Assembly: GCF_023159225.1 (NCBI RefSeq) | Contig: NC_063172.1 | Span: 41,917,832-41,981,831 of the forward strand | Direction of reading: 5' to 3' | From: Perognathus longimembris pacificus | Taxonomy: Eukaryota > Chordata > Mammalia > Rodentia > Heteromyidae | Length of the DNA stretch: 64,000 nucleotides | Shown: positions 11,551 to 24,374 of the stretch, piece after piece | Layout of the letters: each line of letters starts with the position of its first letter | How positions within the stretch are numbered: position 1 is the stretch's first letter | The notes under the pieces: model-generated | Told to the model about the DNA's origin: nothing | Database searches by the model: none | The model's input: the letters and a program-made list of their open reading frames with translations, nothing else | Position numbers and translations under genes: made by a program

Positions 11551-11682
11551 ATTGTCCAGTTCTTTAGTGAAAATAATCACACAATACACTGATACAAAAT
11601 TTCATTTTTATTTAAATATAAATGTAGAGGATGAGAATATGTTACCTAACTATAAATATTCTACTGCTACCTGTAATCTTCC

Positions 11683-12108
11683 TTTTTTTCTGAATAATTA
11701 TTTATTGTCAAAGTGATGTACAGAGGGTTTACAGTTTCATACATAAGGCAGTGGGTACACTTCTTGTACAATTTGTTACCTCCTCTCTCATTTCCCCACT
11801 GCCCCCTCCGTTTTTCCCTCTCCCCCCATGAGTTGTTCAGTTGATTTACACCAAATGGTTTTGTAAGTATTGCTTTTGGAGTCATTTGTCTTTTTATGGA
11901 AATGAGTGTTATGTCACTGTTGTAATCACTTTCAACATGCCATGTGAAACCGTAGCTTTTTTATTGCTGGTGGTGGTGATCCTCTTGTATCCCCTTCCTG
12001 TGGTTATCCCCACTCTATCACTGTATCTCATCTGAGTACCCTGGATACTGTATATACTGGTATTAGAACAAGGGAAGGGAAAGGGAATATCAAAATCAAG
12101 AGACAGGA
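11683..12108 (-). mobile_element. L1 3' end with twin-priming inversion
   Basis: 11683-11895 is the L1 3' end in minus orientation, from the 3' terminus through the polypurine tract to the tattgcttttggagtcattt segment. From 11896 to ~12108 the neighbouring upstream part of the same 3' UTR runs in plus orientation (tatggaaatgagtgttatg... to ...gagacaggacaaagg). The two pieces are adjacent in the L1 consensus order and meet head to head, the signature of twin priming during L1 insertion. No ORF2 sequence remains. Confidence 0.85.
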
Positions 12109-14838
12109 CAAAGGAGCAAAACCTTTATTTTCGAACGTTCATTGCTATTTTTAAAGTTCATTAGTTGAGTTATGGGCAGTGATTTTGTACTTAAACCCCA
12201 GATAATTTCTCACCAGTGTGAAATTCCAGATATTGTGTTATTAAGCTAGTCATTGGGTAAAATTTGGAAGAAATCTAATTCCATTTGAACACTAAAGTTC
12301 CTGATACTTTGTTATGCTGTCCCTTACAAACATTATTCTGGCTGCTGATAATCACAGATTTTAGTTGCAAGCCATTGCCTTATTACATCATCCTTGCTGC
12401 CAAGGAAGGAAGTGGCTACAGACCTGCTCCATCTGGTCCAGAGGCCATGTTGACACTTAGAGGACCTTGGACTCATTATAATTTTATTCTAATGTAAACA
12501 GGCACACCCACTGGCACCATGACAGGTTCAACTAAGCTCAAATTAGGGAGGATAAGAGACTGCACTCTGATCCTTGGAAGTGTTTTCTCTTCCCCATGAA
12601 AAGCTATGATGAAAGCATGCTTCCCCCACCACAACCCCATGCCATATTACTGGAGAAAAACATGACCCAGACTTGCTTTAGCAGAAAGAGCCATCACCTG
12701 AACACTGAATAAAATTTCCTGATTTCTCCTATGCATGTTTATAATAATTTGCAAATTATATCAGATAGCTGAGAGGATTCCTCTGAGCAGCTCCAGTCTG
12801 TGGAGAGAGAAATTAATTAAGAGAAATTCCATTCACCTTAACTGTGTACCATCTTCAAGTGAAATGGTGCCGTGCTAGAATATTTTTCTATTATTTTGGC
12901 ATGGAATTCTCTTTAAAGTTAGCAAGTGCCGCTACATTAAGGAATACATGAAAATGTATCAAATCCACAATCTGTTTATAGAAATTGTTTTCATTAAGAT
13001 ATTTATCACTGTTTGCCATATGTGAATCAGCAGAATCTCATTTTTTTTCTGCAATGAGTTATTACCCTCCAATTCCTCCATAATTGGGATGCTTCAAACT
13101 AGAACTGTGCTTACAATTATGAAGAGAGCACCACCCACTGAGAAAACAAAAAGTAAGGTAATGTTTGGTCTTAAAAATTGTTCTCACTAGGACAAAACCT
13201 ACATGAGTATCTTAGATTACAGGTGTCAGCTACCACACCTTACCCCAAATGCTTTTCTTTTTAAATTTCCTGTCACAGTTGTTCCTCTATTTACCTAGAA
13301 TCTCCGGTCAAAAACCATTTCCTTTATTTTTCTACCTATAACCAATTAACAGGAGTTGTGTTTCTTTAAGCATGTATCTTTTTCTCCTGAATCCATCCTC
13401 CTTTTTCCATCTTCTTATTTAATTTGAATAAGACTTAAATGAAATTGAATATTGATTACATTTCAGAATCTTTTCTACATCCTTTAGGGATATATGTACA
13501 TGCTGAGATGCAAAAATTATCAATATATTCTTTCTATAGAAATTTTCATTGTCCTCCAATTTCTAGTAAATACATTATTGCTAGAGAAGATATTCTATTT
13601 AATTTCTTTATTTTTATGTTTGCCTACAATTTTTATGATCTAGGACATAGATGATTTTGAAGAATTGGCAATGATTATTTGAGAAAAATGATTTTTAAAT
13701 TTTTTTTTCTGCTGCTCTTTCTGGGTGGAGTATTCTGTGTGTAACTGTTAGATACAGATGTTTAAAAAAATGTAGACTTCTATTTGAAAATCCAGATTTC
13801 TGTTTTCCCTTTGGTCTTCTGTAAAGGTGTTCTGCTCATTTGTATAAGTAAGGTGTTTAGATGCATAAGGAGTCTACAAACAAGTATCTACTACTCTGGC
13901 TCTGATAAAAAAAAAATAGTATGCTACTCCAATAGTGGTTATGTGAATTTTTTTTAGCTGCTAGAGAAATATACTTTTTAATATTAAAATGTTAGTATAA
14001 TTTTCCCTCCACTAACTGAATAAATAATTGAATAACTATTCTCATGCTATCTTCACATTGAATTCTTATTTTATTGTTGATTTTAAGATAAAGTAATGTT
14101 TCCTGAAATGTGTCTATTATATATTTGTCTGTTTAAATACATTTGTTTTTGGAAAAAGTGAAGTAGTGCTCTGGGTATAGCATCATTTCATAATATCAAA
14201 TACTATGTCTCAAAAGAATGCCAGGATCTACAATGTTTAGATACACTATCTTTATAAACCTAGCTATTTGGGAAATGGATAAACACACAATAGCTTTCTT
14301 TCCAAAATAATCACATGTGCTATCCTCAAGGTGGCTTAGTTTGTAAAATTTTAATAAATTCTTGTTTTACTTGCCAAAATGTCTCACAAACTTGAGAATA
14401 GACTTTTGGCTGAATTCAGGTGAAATAAGCTACATGCTAAACCCTTAAGTAAAATTATTCTTTGTAAGTACTTTTGTCTTTAGAAAAAATACATTTCATT
14501 TAAACATAAAATGTTTGTAACCTAAAATAAAAAGGCTAATATTTATGTTTATTTTTGAAAGCTTCAACAGGTATTTATTTTAGCATAACAGGGAAAAACT
14601 AGGAGAAACAGAGAAGAGAAAAATTCTGTTCCCCCTGTATGAAACAAAAGTTAAAGATTATATTGTTTTTGATTAAGAAAAAGGTTTACAGAGCAATTTT
14701 GTTCCCAGTCATCACTAAGTCAATGGGTGATATATCTTACAAGAAGTCTTTCATAATGAGTTGGTATTGTAAGTTTACTATGTCATCTAGCTAAATGAAT
14801 TATAGTCAGTTCAGAAATAACCCTAAATAACAGATGAT
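12109..14838. other. Unique A+T-rich sequence, one tiny SINE scrap
   Basis: Nothing gene-like. A short stretch at ~13205-13245 (cttagattacaggtgtcagctaccacacc) looks like the end of an old minus-strand SINE. The rest holds only chance frames of about 70 codons. Confidence 0.55.
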
Positions 14839-15088
14839 CCAGGCTTAATGCCAGTGGCTCACACACGTTTCATTAGCCATGAAGGAAGCTCTGATTCAGA
14901 GGTTTTCAGTTCAAATTCAGCTTAGACAGAAGATCTGTGAGAGGTTCCATGTCCAAATCAACTAACCAACTGCAGGTTAGGGGCATAATTCAAGTGGTAA
15001 AGCACTAAGTGAAAAAGCAAACTAAGCAAGTTAATGAGGCCTTCGGCTCAAATATTGTTTATGGGAAAAAGAAAAGAAAAAGAAATAT
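14839..15088 (+). mobile_element. 7SL-like/Geo dimeric SINE, decayed
   Basis: Left half resembles the ccagtggctcac...-type 7SL-derived monomer, and the right half has Geo-like order (ggggcataattcaagtggtaaagcac, then a gaggccttcggctcaaat block). It ends in an A-rich tail with interspersed G at 15065-15088. Heavily substituted. Confidence 0.6.
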
Positions 15089-15590
15089 TCTATTAGATTA
15101 CTATTCCAAACTACAATGGTGAAATGAAGAAAATATGATCTATAATATTGTCTGAGACATTTCAAACAACATTTCCATTGTTAATTTTATGCTGAAAATT
15201 TATTCCTCAGGTTGTAATATTGTGGTAGTTCACCTATCTCAGAGAAAGTTTTCTTTCTCCTTTTATTTAGAAATAGTCCTATTTGGTCAATTTTCAATGA
15301 CAAACAATAGATTATAAGAAAATCTTTGTTAGGCACTACTTGGAGATTTTATCTTCAGTGCAAGGATTTGGGAGGCCAATCCACACTCCCTTAGAAAGGA
15401 TGAAACCTAATTGCTATGGATGTGATCCATTGTGGGGAGTTTTTGTTTTTTTGTGAGAAAGTCCAAAATGAAGTTACTAGCATTGTTTGAGAGCAAAAAC
15501 ACACAAAGTCATGGTATTCAATAACACATAGACTAAGTAGTTCAACACTATGTAATTCATCCTATCAACACATCATTAGATGTCAAGGAA
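15089..15590. other. Unique A+T-rich sequence
   Basis: No gene, RNA or repeat recognised. Confidence 0.5.
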
Positions 15591-15596
15591 TTTACT

Positions 15597-16307
15597 TTTT
15601 TAACCTTCAATTTTATCACGGTGAGGTACACAGGAGTTACAGTTACTTATGTGAGGTAGTGAGCACATTATTGTCAAGCCTATTACCTACTCCCCTCATT
15701 TTTCTCCCACTTCTTCTCCTCCCAGTCCCCACCAAAAGTTGTACAGTTAATTTATTACAATTTGTCTTGTGAGTGTTGCTGTTGTAATGGTTTACCTTTT
15801 GTCCTTTGTCTCATCATTTTGATGTTCCCCTTTCCTTCCCTAATTCAGATAAACATATATAAAATAGCCCGGTTACCAAAGCCAAATACAGTAATAACAG
15901 GGATATACCATAGGAAAGAAAACCACACGAAAAAAGAAATAATTTTACATATTACACTAAAAAAAACCACAATTAAAAACCTCTTGTTGGATACTAGCAC
16001 AACCACATTCATTGCAGCACTGCTTACCATAACTAAGATATGGAATCAATCCAGATTTAGTAGATAAATGAATCAAATGAATTCTATGCTTCCATCAGAA
16101 AGAATGACATTGCTTCATTCATGAAGAAATGGAAAGATTTGGAAAAAAAAACACTAACTGAAGTGAGCTAGATCCAAAGAAACATACATTCCATGGTTTC
16201 CCTCATCAGTAATAATTAGTATCTAGGATAGTCCTAGCGGAGGATCACAATAGCTAAATAGCTATGTAGATAAGATCATATAAGATGATGCTAAGTAAAA
16301 CAGTTCC
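15597..16307 (-). mobile_element. Twin-primed L1 with junction deletion
   Basis: 15597-15957 is an old L1 3' UTR in minus orientation. From ~15962 to 16307 the ORF2 C-terminus and first part of the 3' UTR run in plus orientation (FIAALLTITKIWNQSR, the cagaaagaatgacattgc block, gaagtgagct, and finally aagatgatgctaagtaaaac). In consensus order the inverted piece ends only about 40-60 bases before the other piece begins, so a short stretch was lost at the inversion junction. An open frame spanning 15762-16067 crosses this junction and is an artefact of the fusion. Confidence 0.82.
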
Positions 16308-16309
16308 AA

Positions 16310-16940
16310 GATTTGAATTTACTTTCTATTCAAGACAGTACTGGTTTGTATTTTTCATTGGTAGGCAATGCAAAGCAACTACCATTAAACATTTATATAC
16401 CCTATATTTGGCAGAGTTCTACAACAAAAATAATATTTTCCGATTTTTTTTATTCTGTACATTCCAATTGGCTCTGAAAGATCTCTCTGTTTTAAGACTC
16501 CTTGAACACATTGGAATAGTGAGCTACTTGATAACAATATTTCAATTAAGCAACACATGGTATGGAAAGTATATTTTCCACAGTTTTCTTTATTTGTAAT
16601 ATACTTTCTCATAAAATATTACATTGACACCTGTGCTTTTAATAATCATCAAAATATGAAGATAGATGATAAGCAAGCAATGCTCTCTTAGTGTAGGAGT
16701 CTGTTTGAAACATTGTAATTAATTTTTCTTGAAATGTTCTAATGACATCAAGAATTGGTTGACTCTTGAAGATTCATAGCTTCCTATAGCAACCTATCAT
16801 TTTATTATACACTTATAAAAATATCTATATCATAACTACCATTGCATTCCAAAAGCAGGACATCTAGAGAATTTTAAGTATTTAAAATATAGGAAACATA
16901 TATAAATGATTCCATATGTCTGCATAAACAAAGATAGCTA
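16310..16940. other. Unique A+T-rich sequence
   Basis: Overlapping chance frames lie on both strands (16285-16599 plus, 16385-16612 minus). I see no family signature and no repeat. Confidence 0.5.
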
Positions 16941-17152
16941 AATTCTAGTAGCCAACATCTGTCATCCTAGCTACTCAACTTGAGAGGATGAGAGTAGAAG
17001 TTTCTAGGTTCTAGTCCACTTAAGGAGAGGAGTTCACTAAAAGCTACCACCACAAAATTGATCTGGAGTATGGGCTAAATTGGAGTGCCAGCCCAGCAAA
17101 CATGGGGGGTCCAAATTCAAACTCTAGTACTAGCAAGAAAAATAAAAAGAAA
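16941..17152 (+). mobile_element. 7SL-like/Geo SINE, decayed
   Basis: gccaacatctgtcatcctag followed by ctactcaacttgagaggatgag is the left monomer. The right side (aaattggagtgccagccc ... ccaaattcaaactctagtac) is a decayed Geo half. Its A-rich tail (gcaagaaaaataaaaagaaaa) runs straight into the (GGAA)n block, which probably grew from it. Confidence 0.6.
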
Positions 17153-17371
17153 AGGAAGGACAGAAGGAAGGAAGGAAAGAAGGAAGGAAGGAAGGAAGGA
17201 AGGAAAGAAGGAAGGAAGGAAGGAAGGAAGGAAGGAAGGAAGGAAGGAAGGAAGGAAGGAAGGAAGGAAGGGAAGGGAAGGAAGGAAGGAAGGAAGGAAG
17301 GAAGGAAGGAAGGAAGGAAGGAAGGAAGGAAAGGAGGGAGGTAAGGAAGGAAAAGAAGGGGGAAAAAGGGG
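17153..17371 (+). repeat. (GGAA)n microsatellite, ~220 bp
   Basis: Nearly pure GGAA/GAAG tetranucleotide array with a few AAAG and GGGAAG interruptions. It follows a SINE tail and creates long artificial frames on both strands (K-E-G-R on plus, S-F-L-P on minus). Confidence 0.98.
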
Positions 17372-18800
17372 CAATGAAATAAGCAATTGAATGTAATTTA
17401 TGGATGAAGTGAATAATTTTGGAACAAAATCCCAACCATTGAAACAGCTCACTGCCAAGTTCAACGAAAGGCATGAAATAGTAAACACAACTAATACACA
17501 GTAAATGTGAAATCACCTGGTTTCTTATTTCTGATAACAGAAGCTGATGGTCTTTTTAGTCTAAAATGATGGTTCATTGGCAGAGTTGAAAACAATGTCC
17601 TTTATGAAATAAGAGTATAGAAAACTGTTCCCAATTGCGTTGATTTATTTTATGTAAATCTTTTCTTTAAGGTCAAAATAGCATTACTATATTGTAATTG
17701 GTAAATATTGCTTCTTTTTTTTCTAACATAATACATTAAAATGGTGAATATATTTATGTATGTTTATACACATATATTACATAGGATTGTGAATTGGGTT
17801 CAGAAATGTAATATTCTATTTACTTTCTTCTGTATGGATTAAAAGGGAAGTTGATCACATTTAGAATACACTTAAATAAAACTAAAAGGTGAATAATATA
17901 TTTGTCAGTAAGTTCAACTAAACCTGATTTTACATGTTTTTCTGACAAAAATTTATTACTGACTTAGTATGTGGTTTGTGACAATTCCCTCTGCCCTTGA
18001 GTTTATTTTCTAGTGGAAAACATTGTGTTTATTCCATTTCTAGAACTGAGCTTTCTTCTTAATATTGTGAATATATACACATATGTATATGTATATATGT
18101 ATGCATGCATATGTATATATTATGAACATATATATGTGTATCTGAATATTGAACCATGATTTCTTTTGTTTCCACATAAATTTTTTTCAATTCTATAAAC
18201 TCTACCATATTTCCAATATTACTTCTTTTTGATGAAGTTTCTAATTACATCAAGAAACAAAAGGTACATATTTATACAGCCCAAAAGTATCTGATGTTTA
18301 CTCTACATAAGTACCAACAATATTTCATTAAAATTGAGTTGGATATGTTAATGAAATTTAAATATTTAATAGATCCTAACCCATTATCTAAAGATACTTT
18401 ACTCATCAAGAATTCTAAATAAAGTATATTTTAAGGATGAAGTGAAAAACGTTTTCTTTTATTTATTATGAAATGAAATATGAGTAAGTATTAAATATTT
18501 TTGCATAAGGAAAACAGACTAGATTTTGCTTTATAAACCTTTTGGTTTTGATGTTGAGTGATATTAAACAGTGGCTTGTTAAACATGCATTTAAAATATG
18601 AATGCTAGCATAGTGGGTACAAATTCACTTGAAAATCACTTCAATATTTAAATATTTAAAAATGTATTCATCAATTGGACTATCAAATAACTATTTTCTT
18701 TAAAAACTGTCATGGAAGTAAATTTTTTTTATAAAATATCATTTTATAATTTACACCTCTTTCATCATGTCTCTTGTTTTCTGTCAGTATTTATATCATT
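17372..18800. other. Unique A+T-rich sequence with TATG microsatellite
   Basis: No gene seen. It contains an imperfect ATGTATATG-type repeat at ~18068-18140. Confidence 0.55.
18070..18140. repeat. (TATG/TATA)n microsatellite
   Basis: Alternating purine-pyrimidine stretch of TATA, CATA and TATG units. Confidence 0.85.
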
Positions 18801-18802
18801 TC

Positions 18803-19433
18803 AAAAAAATGAAGGACTTAACAAAAAATTACACCAAGTGAAGTGAGCCAGACCTAAAGAAATATCGACTCTATGGTTTCCCTCATGGGGAACAAATGGT
18901 ACAGGTTTAGCCTAGTCGCAGAAGAGGATCACAGGAGCCCAATAGCTTTGCCCTTATGAACACATAAGATGGTGCAAGGTGAAATGAACTCTGCGTTATG
19001 GAAACAAGTCTTGTATCACTGTTGTAATTATTTTCAACATGCCATGTAAAACCATAGCTTTGTTGTTGTTGTTGTTGTTGTTGATAATCCTCTTCTATCC
19101 CCTTCCTGTGTTTGTCCCTGTGCTATCACTGTATCTCATCTGAGTACCCTGGATACTATATATACTTGTATTAGAACAGGGAAGGGAAAGGGAATATCAA
19201 AATTGAGAGACAAAAGATAAAAGGACAAACAACTCCAAAAGCAATATTTACAAAACCATTTGGTGTAAACCAACTGAAAAACTCATGGGGGGAGAAGGAA
19301 ATGGGGAGGGGGTTAGGAAATGAGGGAAGAGATAACAAATTGTATAAGAAATGTACCCACTGCCTTACATATGAAAGTGTAACCCCTCTGTACATCGCTT
19401 TGACAATAAATAAGTAATTATTAAAAAAAAAAA
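18803..19433 (+). mobile_element. 5'-truncated L1 (3' UTR mainly)
   Basis: Starts in the last codons of ORF2 (atgaaggacttaacaaaaaa, gtgaagtgagccagacc) and runs through the full 3' UTR, with the polypurine tract near 19286-19330, to ctttgacaataaataag and an A tail ending at 19433. The gtt repeat at ~19058-19084 has expanded relative to other copies, which read 'attgttgatgatcc' at this point. Confidence 0.93.
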
Positions 19434-21348
19434 AGTAAGCACTAAAAACTCCATGCTCTGGGGAACTTAGATCTGTCTATATTAATCAAAACATAGATAG
19501 TTATTCCCTTTCTTTTATTCTGTGTTCTTTGTCAAAACATGGGCTGATACATGGACAGATGAAGAAGAATGCAGCACCTTAGTTCTCCATTTAATTCATG
19601 TAACAGGGGCTAGAATTTTTGTCCTCAGGATTTCCTCCTGCTACTTGTGTCTTTATATTTTGAAGATGTTTTAAATCTCCCCGTTTTCCTTTCTTGTCAT
19701 TTTTGCCCTTCTTACTGTTTCTCAGGCAGCTTCTTTACCATCCATTCTGGTCATCTGTTAAAAAGAAAAAGTAAAAGAAGAGAAAGGAAATCTCCGTGTT
19801 ATAGATGGTTTTTCCACGTCCCTCTCTGTTGTGTTTTATCTCCTTTATTCTCACTTCTCTGCCTCTATCTGCCCTTCCTGTTTCCATTCCATTCCATTAT
19901 ATTGTCACAAGATTGTCAGGAAGTTCACATTGATCCAGCTACTGTTTGGAAATAAGATTTCCTTTTAAGTTCAGAAATGGAATTATCTGATGAAGGATGA
20001 GATTTGCAGAAAACAACAAAACATGTCATCAAAAATGTCCCTCTTCACTTTGGGAAAACTAGGAAAGGAATCCATGTGATTAGATCCTATAAGTTTATTA
20101 TTTATTCAAGGGGTTCTTTAAAACTCATGATACTTCAATGATAGTCAAAATATTCTGTATAGATTATTCAAGTAATTTTCATTTGCAAACCTATTTCATT
20201 TTATAGAAAAGGGAGAGGAAAGACAGAAAAGTACAAGTTGCTATGCGGTCAAATAGGGTGAAGATGTATTTCTTTGAAAGTCTGTCCTGAGGGTATTCTT
20301 TAATTGAGCCCCTACTTGCTTCTCAATTGTCCACTGTGGTAGTCTGATAGCTTTCATCCTAGCTCTTTTGTTTCTCCCTTATTCTCATTTATAGTGTCAA
20401 CTTACATTTAAGGCAGTTAGAGTGAGCTAGCTCACACAGACATGGCAATCAATTAATCACCTTTAGCTTTCCTTCAAACCTTCGTATTGGCTGCATGGTA
20501 ATTGAACCACAGGCAAAAGCAGGTTTCAGCCACATACCTGTCAGCTTGTTCTGGGCAGTTCATTTGTTAGTTTGATGAGATAACCTTTTCACAGCAACAT
20601 CTAATGAAAAGCTCCAGGTTTCACATACAGTAGAATTTTTCAAAAATTCAGGTCTGTGCTCTACATGGGTCAGCCAGAATGGGTAGAAAATTATTCTTCA
20701 GGAATTGTGAATGGAAAGTCAGTATGTAGCCCTTGATCATTAAGTTCGGGGTCAAGAAGTTGCTAAAGATCCTAGGCTATTTACAGCCAAGATGCAGACC
20801 TAATTTTGAATTTTATTACCTAAGTCATAGACATTTAATATTTTTCATAAAGCAGTAGAATTATTCTGTTTTTGTATTTCAGAGTATATTAGCTCTAGTA
20901 AAAAGTTATATATATATACACATATATGTATGTACACATATATATAATTGCTGTTGTGTGTGTGTGTGTGTGTATCCAGGTTTCTCATTTTTAATGCAAC
21001 CAAATTAGCAAATCTACAGTATGTCTCATTTTATAGCGAGAGGGAAGTACTGTAATTTTTCCTATAATGTTAGTCCAATTTATTGAGAGGAGGTAGAACT
21101 CCACAGATCAGAAAGTACTCAATGTCATAACTCAAAGATACAATCATACTGTCGATAAGCTTCATTCACAGGAGGTGGATGCCAGATTCTTCTCAAAGAA
21201 GGACTACACATATTATTAGAAGTCTAAGTTCCCATATCATTACAAGCAGGGTTACCGCTCCTTTTTTATACTAATATGTGTTCATCATTTTGACAAACTC
21301 ATGATTTAAATTGTACATATATATATAGTTGCTGTTGTTCTTTGTTAA
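19434..21348. other. Unique A+T-rich sequence with TA/TG repeats
   Basis: No gene recognised. A 102-codon frame at 19647-19955 has a serine/phenylalanine-rich, Kozak-poor sequence and no known family. A (TA)n/(TG)n microsatellite lies at 20908-20974. Confidence 0.5.
20908..20974. repeat. (TA)n and (TG)n microsatellites
   Basis: tatatatatacacatatatg followed by further ATAT units and then (GT)10-11. Confidence 0.95.
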
Positions 21349-21603
21349 TTTTTTGTCTATTGTAGGACTTGAACTCAGGGCATGTGAGCTATCTCTGAAC
21401 TTCCTTGTGCTCAATGCTAGTGCTCTACCACTTAAGCTATGTCATTACAACTCCTAGTTTTTGAGTGGTTAATAGGAGATAAAAGTATCACGAGAACTTT
21501 TCTGTTGGGGGTTGGCTTAAAACCATAATCCTCAGATCTAAGCCTCCTGAGTAGCTAGGATTGCCAATGCAACACAGTAATCACTAAAACAACTTCTAGG
21601 CTT
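21349..21603 (-). mobile_element. 7SL-like/Geo dimeric SINE
   Basis: Minus-strand copy. The Geo half (gacttgaactcagggc ... caatgctagtgctctaccac) is followed by a linker (aggagataaaagtatcacg) and the 7SL-like half (aagcctcctgagtagctagg). Two unrelated left monomers share the Geo partner in this genome; this is the non-ID form. Confidence 0.8.
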
Positions 21604-21852
21604 GAGCAACCACCAACAGGCTTGCAAAAAATATTTTTTACTATTGTTGTTGACATTGCATTCCTTTTTCTCCCTTCTGCAAAAAGAGATGTTTTAATAG
21701 TCAGAAACTGATCATTGCATATAGTCTTGTCCTACCTGAAGGATCATTAGTGAATAAGAAATGGTAATTACGGTGGACAAAATAGTGATGCTGCTTCCAT
21801 TTCCTGCTTTGAAAAAGTAATTACTGTCAGATCATCTCTTATTAAGACATTG

Positions 21853-21949
21853 TCTTGGAAGTGGTGCTGTGGCTCAAAATGGCAGAGTGTTAGCCTTGAG
21901 TGAAAAAGCTCCCAGGCCCTGAGTTTTACCTCTTCAATCAAAAAAAAAT
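21853..21949 (+). mobile_element. Geo half-SINE fragment
   Basis: Only a right monomer: ggaagtggtgctgtggctca, gttagccttgag, a ccaggccctgagtttt block and an A tail. It lacks any left monomer. Either a 5'-truncated insertion or the remainder of a decayed dimer. Confidence 0.75.
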
Positions 21950-24020
21950 TTTTTCTCAGCTGTGATGAATGCTTCTATTAAATAAGTATCCTATGGCAGT
22001 ACCCCAGGTGCAGTTATAGACTCAGAAAACTTCTACACTAGGGTTTTGCTACTCTGGACTACTCAAATCAAATGAAGGGAGCTTAAAAAATATCCAGCAA
22101 ATTCATATCAAAACACTATTGCTTTACCAGAGTTTTCTACACCTCTGGGTTTGTAATATAGGTTGTGACCAATCACCAGCCCTCAACTATTGCCAGATCC
22201 TACAGATCTACCTACAGGTAGTCTAGGAGTCCTTTCAGATTCCTTCCAAGCAGGAAAAAAATTTTATATTCCTTTCTCATTTTCAATCTATTCATGATCT
22301 TTCGTTATTCACAATCAGAGAGTTATTCACAATCAAGTGTTAGAAATTTCACTTCACCTTTTATATACTCTATTAGATGCCCACTGAGAATCTATTTAGA
22401 ATGGAATTAAAATGCTGTTGCACTTTTTGTACATTAATTGTGTGAAAGACTTTGTTGTGATTATTCTTTTAGTACAAATTATTTTATATAATTCTCAAAA
22501 ATATGAAAGGAATAGACATAGGACATTTAAATTACTTTGAGTAAGGCTATATGGCCATTGGATTGTCGCTACATTCATATTTTATACATTAGGTATTCTG
22601 ATCTCAGAGTCTCTTTTAAGGATAACTGGAAGTAGTTTAATCCAATAATTCTTGGATATGAGCATAAGAATAAATGAGAATCACTTGCAAACCTTGTTAA
22701 AACATAAGATTCCTGGACCACATGCCCAGAAATTTCCAATTAGTATAGCAAGAATGTGGCCAAAGAAATTTGAATATATCCTAGACCATCCGGTGGGATG
22801 AGTACATCAGTTTCAGTAGCACACTTTCAGAACAATTGGCTTAAACACTTTTGTGGCAATCTTCTCAGTTATTCTGAATTTACAGCTAGTTTGACACCCT
22901 GGATCAAGCTAGTTTATATGCCTTCTGGAAAAATGAAGTAACATGTAGTTATGTGTCTCTATTTCTTTATATTCACAAGTGATATTACTACTCATATGTT
23001 CAATTTCTGAGCATTGACCTTACACATGAATTAACAATCAATACCTATTGACTTCAAAGTGATGGTTTAAAATTCACTTTGATAACCATCCGAAGTTCTG
23101 AACATCGGCTATTGATGCAGTGTTAGCCTTATTTCTTCTAAATTTTCTTTCCTGTTACAGAATACTTTATCATTGGAATAGTTTTAAATACACATATTGA
23201 CATTGTGATTAAGGACAAAGATAAAAAGTAAGAAAGGAGAATGGAGGAAAAACAATCAAAGAGCAGTTAAGCCATTCTGGTGGAACACATAGAAAGTTCT
23301 GCTCTACTGTAACAAGTGCATTTGAAATATAGCCTTGCTTGGCCAAATTACCATTCAAAATTGCAGAGATACTGAATTGTGGTGAAGAATAATCTCAACA
23401 ATTCAGTTTCTAAAAGATAGCAATTTCATAAAGTTAACACAGTTTTACATAGGCTAAAAGTTAAAGAAATGGATAAGCACTACACCTAATAGTGAACTGT
23501 TCTTATCAACTTTTCACACTTGTTTCTGTGAGTGTTGTTCAGGCATATTAGACATTATTCTCAGGTGGTAGATACAGTTTTATTTTAGGTGGTATGCAAA
23601 GTTGTTTCACTGTATCTCCATGAGTATGACCCTTCATTCATTTGAGCAACAACCACAAAGACCTCTCATTCTTAATCTCAAACAAAAAACAGTTCTTTCT
23701 TATCATAGCGCATATATATACATATATATCTGTATATGTATATATACAAAATATAATATATAAAATATAAAATATATATATTTTAAGAAATACATATGAA
23801 AGTGATGATTACTTGATTGAAACTGAAGCTTAGAGATGGGTGAAATATTGAAAGCAGTGACATTTGATCATGATGCATTTTATTTATCAACTGCTTTGTT
23901 AAATGGTAACTCCCTTACATACCTACTTAAAAATAATAAAATATGTAAACATAAATTAAAATAAAGGGTTTTTCAAGGTAAAATAAAAAATAAAAAAATG
24001 TTATTTCTTTTTTATGGTAG
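21950..24020. other. Unique A+T-rich sequence
   Basis: No open frame above 60 codons, no RNA gene and no dispersed repeat recognised, apart from the TA-rich block at 23706-23785. Confidence 0.55.
23706..23785. repeat. (TA)n-rich low-complexity block
   Basis: catatatatacatatatatc followed by further TATA/AAATATA units. Confidence 0.9.
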
Positions 24021-24033
24021 ATTTTCTTTTTTA

Positions 24034-24374
24034 TTAAACTTTTTTCATTACTGTCAAAATGTAGTACAGAGGGGTTATAGATGCATATATGTAAGGCAGT
24101 GAGTACATTTCTTGTTCAACTTGTTACCTCCTGCCTCATTTCCCCCCTCCCTTCTCCCCCTTTCCCTCTCCCCCCAAGAGTTGTGCAGTTGATTTACACC
24201 AAATAGTTTTGTAAGTATTTCTTTTTGAATGGTTTGTCTTTTTGTCCTTTGTCTCTCAATTTAGATATTCCCTTTCCCTTCCTCAATTCTAATGTCCGTA
24301 TAAACAGTATCCAGGGTATTCAGATGAGATATAGTGGTAGCAGGGGTACAACCACAGGAAGGGAATATAAGAGA
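24034..24374 (-). mobile_element. 5'-truncated L1 3' UTR
   Basis: Minus-strand 3' UTR from the terminus (ctgtcaaaatgtagtacag) through C-rich tract, ending near accacaggaagggaatataa. No ORF2 remains. An AAAC/CAGA-type A-rich stretch (24375-24435) adjoins the 5' break. Confidence 0.9.

Noticed and set aside
17085..17516. Four overlapping frames of 80-128 codons on both strands
   Set aside because: They are translations of the (GGAA)n microsatellite.
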